A DNA stretch of 12,245 nucleotides from assembly GCA_003650255.1 (NCBI GenBank), contig QMOP01000018.1:1-12245 (forward strand), written 5' to 3'. Under the pieces are notes generated by a model. That model searched no databases and had not been told where the DNA came from. It saw nothing but the letters and a program-made list of their open reading frames with translations. How positions within the stretch are numbered: the stretch's first letter is position 1; the number at the start of each line of letters is the position of its first letter. The stretch comes from Caldisericota bacterium (GTDB lineage: Bacteria > CG03 > B21-G15). The position numbers and the translations under genes are program-made. Below, piece by piece: positions 8,731 through 12,245 of this stretch.

Positions 8731-9867
8731 ATGAGAAGAATTAGTTTAGTATTTCTGATTGTGATAAGTTTAACTTGTAGAGTTTTAGGTTCAGTGGGAA
8801 CAACAAGTGGAGAAATAGTTACAATTCCAGTGGGAGCAAGGCAGGTGGGTATGGGAGAGGTTGGTGTAGTAAATAAGGATGGCTCAAGTATATGGTGGAA
8901 TCCAGCCGGATTAGGATATATTGCGGAAAATGGTGATATTGAGATTACACATTTAGGTATGTATGAAGGAATGAATGCGGATTTTATAAGTGGGTCTATA
9001 CCTTTAAAGGGTGAAATAAAAGAGTTTGGAGTAATAGGGGTTGGGCTTGGAATTTTAGATATAGGAGAGATAAAGAAATATACAAGTAGTGGTTATGAAA
9101 ATGGAGAAATGAATTTAAGAACAAAAGTTATGAAAATTGGATATGGGAGAAAGTTAGTAGGAGAGAGAAATGAGTTAAGAATAGGTTTAGGAATAAAGAG
9201 TATTCAGGATGATCTTGGAGAAGCAAAAGGGAAGGGAATGGGTATAGATATAGGATGGATATATAAATTAGAGGGTGGCGGATGGAGTGGAGGGGAGCCG
9301 GTTGAGGTAGGTATGAGTTTACAGAATCTGGGTGGGAAATTACAATATGAAAATGAGAGTTATCCTTTACCACAAATTATAAGGATTGGTTTAAGATGGG
9401 GAAAAGATATAGGAATATGTGATATTGATACAGAAATTGAATTAATGAAAGAGGGAACGCTTAGTGCGTTTAAAGCAGGAGTAGAATTTAAGATTAAGAA
9501 AATATTCAGTTTAAGAATGGGATATAAAAGTACAGGAAATACTGATATCTCAGATGGATTAAGAATAGGTTTTGGAGTGAATATTTTGAATGTGAATTTA
9601 GATTATGCGTATTCCGGTTATGGAGAACTGGGAGTGGTTCACAGAATCAGTATAGGAATTAAGTTCGGGAAAGTTTTAGATATAGAGGGAATAAAAGCAG
9701 GAGGGATTGATCCAAAAGAAGCATTTAGAAGAGGAATGAAATATTATGAAGAAGGGAAATACGCAGAGGCAGTGCTTGAGTTTAATAAGGTTCTTGAAGT
9801 TGAACCAATGAATGAGGAAGCATTTGAAATGATGAAGAAAGCAAGTGAAAAACTTAAAGAAAAATGA
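8731..9867 (+). CDS. PorV/PorQ-family (UPF0164-like) outer-membrane protein with C-terminal TPR
   Basis: 378 residues. A signal peptide is visible (MRR then a hydrophobic run to about residue 20, likely cleaved near 'RVLG|SVG'). The diagnostic PorV/PorQ N-terminal signature follows: 'TIPVGARQVGMG' (31-42) and 'SSIWWNPAGLG' (52-62). Residues about 65-315 alternate polar and hydrophobic strands rich in Gly and aromatics, ending 'HRISIGIKFGK', consistent with an outer-membrane beta-barrel. Residues 327-378 form one TPR-like helix pair ('GMKYYEEGKYAEAVLEFNKV'), a fusion not part of the classic PorV barrel. Known of the family: PorV binds sorting-domain cargo of the type IX system and PorQ is a relative; in other phyla the role is unproven. 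Lying 6 bases after a gene whose product ends in a sorting-like domain, it is probably that protein's export or anchoring partner (inference). It overlaps the next gene by 4 bases, indicating translational coupling. Confidence 0.85.
   Translation: MRRISLVFLIVISLTCRVLGSVGTTSGEIVTIPVGARQVGMGEVGVVNKDGSSIWWNPAGLGYIAENGDIEITHLGMYEGMNADFISGSIPLKGEIKEFGVIGVGLGILDIGEIKKYTSSGYENGEMNLRTKVMKIGYGRKLVGERNELRIGLGIKSIQDDLGEAKGKGMGIDIGWIYKLEGGGWSGGEPVEVGMSLQNLGGKLQYENESYPLPQIIRIGLRWGKDIGICDIDTEIELMKEGTLSAFKAGVEFKIKKIFSLRMGYKSTGNTDISDGLRIGFGVNILNVNLDYAYSGYGELGVVHRISIGIKFGKVLDIEGIKAGGIDPKEAFRRGMKYYEEGKYAEAVLEFNKVLEVEPMNEEAFEMMKKASEKLKEK
9864..9867 (+). promoter_or_regulatory. ATGA stop/start overlap (translational coupling)
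   Basis: The ATG of the TPR gene overlaps the TGA of the PorV-like gene. The upstream sequence is A-rich without a clear Shine-Dalgarno, so the downstream gene probably depends on reinitiating ribosomes. Confidence 0.75.
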
Positions 9868-10964
9868 GAGGAATAAGGATACTTTTATTGGTAATATCAA
9901 TAATGATGAATTTTAAAAGTGGGTATGGAATTGAAAATAGTAAGGATCCGGGTAAAATTTACAAACAGGGAGTAAAAGAATTTAAGTCAGGTAATTACAG
10001 AAAAGCGATAGATTACTTTATGCAGGTTTTATTAATACAGCCCAAAAATGTAAAAGCGAGGAAATATCTTAAAAAATGTGCTTTAGAGATTTTAAAGCCC
10101 AAAATTGAAGCAATGAATTTAGAAAGACAAAAAATGGTATTAAAAGCCAGAGAGTATCTATTTCTAAAACAAAAGAAGTTCAATTTAGAGGAACTTTATA
10201 AAAGAGCAGTCAAAGCTTATAAAAAGAAACAGTACCTTAGAGCGGGTGAATATTTCAGAAAAATATTGGAAGTATCTTCAGATTATAAAAATACTGAAGA
10301 ATATTTTAATCAACTGGAGAAGAAGATGTATGAAATATCAAAAGATATAACTTCTGATCCAGTAAGTTTATCATATGCAAAAGGATATATCTCCTGGTGG
10401 GCAGGAAAAATTCAGGAAGCAAAAAATGAATGGGAAAAATATCTTGCTTTAAATGGTAGTAATGAAGAAGTAGAGGAATATTTAAAAAGAGCGAAAAAGG
10501 AACTTGAATTAAGAGCAAAAGAAGAGTATCAAAGGGAGGTAGAGGCAAAAATCAGGAGAATTTATAAAGAAGGAAATTCACTTTTTGAAAAAAAGAAATA
10601 TATTGGAGCAATCAAAAAATTTGAAAGAGTTATAGTAATCTGTGATAAAGAAATAATTCCATCTTCAGACATATGGAAAGAAAAGTCAAGAAAAATGATA
10701 GAAAAATCTCTTGAGGAATTAAAGAAAATTGCTGCGAGTGTAAAGAAAAAGAAGAGAAAAAAAGTTAAGAAAGTGGAGAAGAAGGAGATAATAGACCCCG
10801 AAGCCGCACAGAGGCATTATACTCAAGGTTTGGTAGCATATGCACAGGGACGACTCAGGGAGGCGATAAGGGAATGGGATTTAGCCCTGAGGTTAAATCC
10901 CAAGCATGAGAAAGCACGTTTAGCTCTTCAAAAAGCAAAAAAAGAGTTAGGGCTTGAAGAATGA
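9864..10964 (+). CDS. Exported multi-TPR protein
   Basis: 366 residues. The N-terminus 'MRGIRILLLVISIMM' followed by 'SGYG' looks like a signal peptide, so it is probably periplasmic; no lipobox Cys is seen. Five TPR-like units can be picked by their 'Y..G...(Y)..A+..F..(V/L)L...P' pattern at residues about 31-64, 111-144, 171-203, 233-262 and 318-351. Between units the chain is charged and helical, and residues 294-307 form a strongly basic stretch (KKKKRKKVKKVEKK). TPRs mediate protein-protein contacts; no catalytic motif is present. The final unit, starting 'DPEAAQRHY', resembles the TPR tail of the preceding PorV-like protein ('DPKEAFRRG'). Its codons (ccc, gcc, cga, cgt) also look less AT-rich than the rest of the gene. 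It is coupled by ATGA overlaps to both neighbours, so it is likely made in step with them as an adaptor or scaffold for the same export or surface assembly (inference). Confidence 0.8.
   Translation: MRGIRILLLVISIMMNFKSGYGIENSKDPGKIYKQGVKEFKSGNYRKAIDYFMQVLLIQPKNVKARKYLKKCALEILKPKIEAMNLERQKMVLKAREYLFLKQKKFNLEELYKRAVKAYKKKQYLRAGEYFRKILEVSSDYKNTEEYFNQLEKKMYEISKDITSDPVSLSYAKGYISWWAGKIQEAKNEWEKYLALNGSNEEVEEYLKRAKKELELRAKEEYQREVEAKIRRIYKEGNSLFEKKKYIGAIKKFERVIVICDKEIIPSSDIWKEKSRKMIEKSLEELKKIAASVKKKKRKKVKKVEKKEIIDPEAAQRHYTQGLVAYAQGRLREAIREWDLALRLNPKHEKARLALQKAKKELGLEE
10961..10964 (+). promoter_or_regulatory. ATGA stop/start overlap (translational coupling)
   Basis: The TGA of the TPR gene overlaps an ATG that opens 'MKKILQKSYW', repeating the junction style of the previous gene pair. 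This supports 10961 as the original start of the last gene even though its frame is interrupted 39 codons later. Confidence 0.6.
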
Positions 10965-12245
10965 AAAAAATATTGCAAAAATCTTACTGGCTTAGTAAAA
11001 TACAAAAGGCAATGGATAATCTCAGAAGAAAGAAATATCTGATTAGTTTTTCCTGCTTCACTATCTATCTAATTTATTAGCATCAGCAATCTGGACAGAG
11101 ACAGAGAGGAATGACTGGGAAGATGGACTAATAACAAAAACAACCTGGTATCCAGAGACACAGTTGCAACTTGACGGACCCGGATTAACCAACTGGTGGG
11201 ATGAGAACTGGAAATATAGAAGAAAAATCACGATAAACAACACAGGTTCAACCTTAAATGATTATCAGGTATTTATAGCGACAACAGAGTTTGGAAGTGC
11301 ATGGTCAGATATAAAGTCAAAGGCGCAGTCAGATATGGATGATTTCAGGTTTGTGCATTCTTCAGGTGGTGTCTTAAATTACTGGATAGAGCCAGATACA
11401 AACAATCCAAAAGGTTTCTGGGTAAAGGTCTCAACAGTAACAGGAAATGGAAATACTGATATATGGATGTATTATGGAAATGTTTCTGCTTTTCAGGGGT
11501 CAAATATCAACGAATTGTATATTGAAGGATTACACCATTGGATTGCTGGATTGCCAAGTGGAAGTTACCTTATTAACCCTGATGGTCCAGGGGAGTGTGA
11601 ACCATTTGTCGCATACTGTGATACGAGGACTTTAGGCGGATATGCTGGGTGGACAGTAATTTTTAAATCAGATGATCCAGAAAAGTGGAAAACAGACTTT
11701 GGAACTCCAGGGCAGGATGAGTGGGGGCATGATGTTTCAAATATTGATTGGCCGATGTGCTATTTGAATTTGGAGCGAGTTTCTACAGGGGAGAATATAA
11801 CAATAGAAATTTCTAGTTCTATTCTATACTCTGCTGCTTGGGTTAATCCTCCATATCATTGGAATGGGACTAAATATTATGCTTGGAATGCTTACCATTT
11901 GGGAATATCAAATGACCAACCTTGTCCTACATCACCTGAAGGATATATAATTGTTGGTGCAAATGATGTAGTAAATAATAACGATAAACGTTCATGGGGA
12001 TTTGGACATCGTGGGTGGATTGATGATGTTCAAGGATGGGGGTGGGATTCTTGGCAATTAGGTGCTACGATATTTCAGATTTCTGTAAGAGGTTCAAGAG
12101 TATCTCCCGAACCTACAATAAGTTCAATTGGCAGTGAAGAAGGGAAATATTATTCTTCAGGGAATTACAAATCAAATGTTCTTGATACAGGAGCAGATGG
12201 AACAAAAATAATAGAGGTATCATGGAATCCGACAACACAGCCAGC
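10961..12245 (+). CDS. Large DUF2341 / fibrinogen-like surface protein, frame broken in signal peptide, 3' partial
   Basis: From the coupled ATG at 10961 the frame gives 39 residues and stops at TAG 11078-11080. A second frame, open from 11047 to the window end (about 400 residues), carries the recognisable protein. Joining them with one extra T in the T5 run at 11047-11051 gives a basic n-region (NLRRKK), the hydrophobic run 'YLISFFLLHYLSNLLASA' and an AxA-type cleavage site before 'IWTETERNDW', a convincing signal peptide. An internal ATG at 11012 would give a shorter, more typical leader. Then follow DUF2341 (bases 11194-11481, 'NWKYRRKITINNTG' to 'WMYYGN'), a fibrinogen-like segment (11521 to about 12100), the 'SPEPTISSIGSEE' end motif and 'YYSSGNYKSNVLDTG', which usually opens repeated modules in such proteins. 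It is probably a secreted modular surface protein like the first gene. The break may be a sequencing error, a recent inactivating mutation or, less likely, recoding. Confidence 0.7.
11047..11051 (+). other. Probable frameshift site (T5 run)
   Basis: Adding one T here joins the 10961 frame to the downstream open frame exactly where the signal-peptide hydrophobic core should continue. The surrounding bases do not form a good -1 slippery heptamer in the upstream frame, so a missing base (error or mutation) is favoured over programmed frameshifting. Confidence 0.55.
11194..11481 (+). other. DUF2341 domain
   Basis: The stretch opens with 'WWDENWKYRRKITINNTG', continues 'LNDYQVFIATTEF', 'DDFRFVHSSGGVLNYWIE' and 'GFWVKVSTV', and closes 'DIWMYYGN'. 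This is the characteristic pattern of DUF2341, a beta-rich module of secreted archaeal and bacterial proteins with no assigned biochemical activity. Confidence 0.8.
11521..12105 (+). other. Fibrinogen-C-like / bacterial GGGWT-type segment
   Basis: 'GLPSGSYLINPDG' followed by 'PFVAYCDTRTLGG' and 'GWTVIF' reproduces the N-terminal core of fibrinogen-related domains ('SGxYxIxPdG...YCDmxtxGGGWTvi'). The usual GGGWT is altered to GGYAGWT. Further on come 'RSWGFGHRGWIDD' and the closing strand 'ATIFQISVR'. Four cysteines (codons at 11596, 11617, 11758, 11923) could form disulfides. Fold assignment is from motif recognition; ligand unknown. Confidence 0.5.

Noticed and set aside
680..9900. Reverse-strand open frames of 60-100 codons (for example 680-862, 5394-5669, 5452-5754, 9676-9900)
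   Set aside because: They lie wholly or almost wholly opposite clear + strand genes, are rich in Leu/Ser/Pro as expected from reading AT-rich repeats backwards, and show no domain pattern.
11040..11060. Programmed -1 frameshift at the T5 run
   Set aside because: The in-frame codons (agt ttt tcc) do not allow good re-pairing after a -1 slip, and no clear downstream stem was seen by eye. A missing base is simpler.
10965..11080. Rho-independent terminator between the TPR gene and the last gene
   Set aside because: No GC-rich stem followed by a T run is visible; the T5 run lies within coding sequence and the genes overlap by ATGA.
11061..11243. Reverse-strand open frame across the junction to the last gene
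   Set aside because: It lies opposite the signal peptide and DUF2341 start, has no motif, and all neighbours are on the + strand.
11447..11635. Forward 62-codon open frame within the last gene
   Set aside because: It is out of frame with the DUF2341/fibrinogen-like reading and has no recognisable motif or ribosome site.

Overview
The window reads as part of a surface or secretion locus from an AT-rich, Gram-negative-type (outer-membrane-bearing) bacterium. The taxon cannot be fixed from sequence alone. Very long fibronectin-III (FN3) proteins, a PorV/PorQ-type barrel with a TPR tail, DUF2341 modules and the near-exclusive use of AGA/AGG for arginine together suggest an uncultured candidate-phylum lineage, for example in the Omnitrophota, Desantisbacteria, WOR-3 or Elusimicrobiota neighbourhood. 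That placement is inference. All supported genes lie on the + strand and are packed like one operon: a 6-base gap, then two successive 4-base ATGA stop/start overlaps.

Layout: (1) Bases 1-8724 are the 3' end of a giant secreted protein. The frame is open from base 1, so the true start lies upstream and the ATG at 169 is internal. It holds about 25 FN3-like modules (1-7029), two degenerate Ig-like modules (7030-7632), a Big_5-like domain (7633-7986), a ZU5-like domain ending in a Thr-His-Phe-Ser motif (7987-8442), and a C-terminal FlgD-Ig / type IX-sorting-like domain (8455-8721). (2) 8731-9867 encodes a PorV/PorQ-family (UPF0164-like) outer-membrane protein with a C-terminal TPR. (3) 9864-10964 encodes an exported five-TPR protein. 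(4) 10961-12245 is the start of a second large exported protein with a DUF2341 domain followed by a fibrinogen-C-like segment. Its frame is broken within the signal peptide at a T5 run (11047-11051), and it runs off the window.

Working model (inference): a PorV-like outer-membrane partner and TPR adaptor proteins serve one or two very large modular surface proteins made in the same transcript. The large proteins carry a C-terminal sorting-type domain, as type IX secretion cargo does. The most notable points are the two-class organisation of the FN3 array with class-specific linkers, the possible self-cleavage motif before the sorting domain, the fibrinogen-like segment where a LamG-type domain is usual, the matching TPR tails of the two middle proteins, and the single-base frame break in the last gene.

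No RNA genes, CRISPR arrays, insertion sequences, promoters or hairpin terminators were found. No stretch longer than 300 bases lacks coding sequence.
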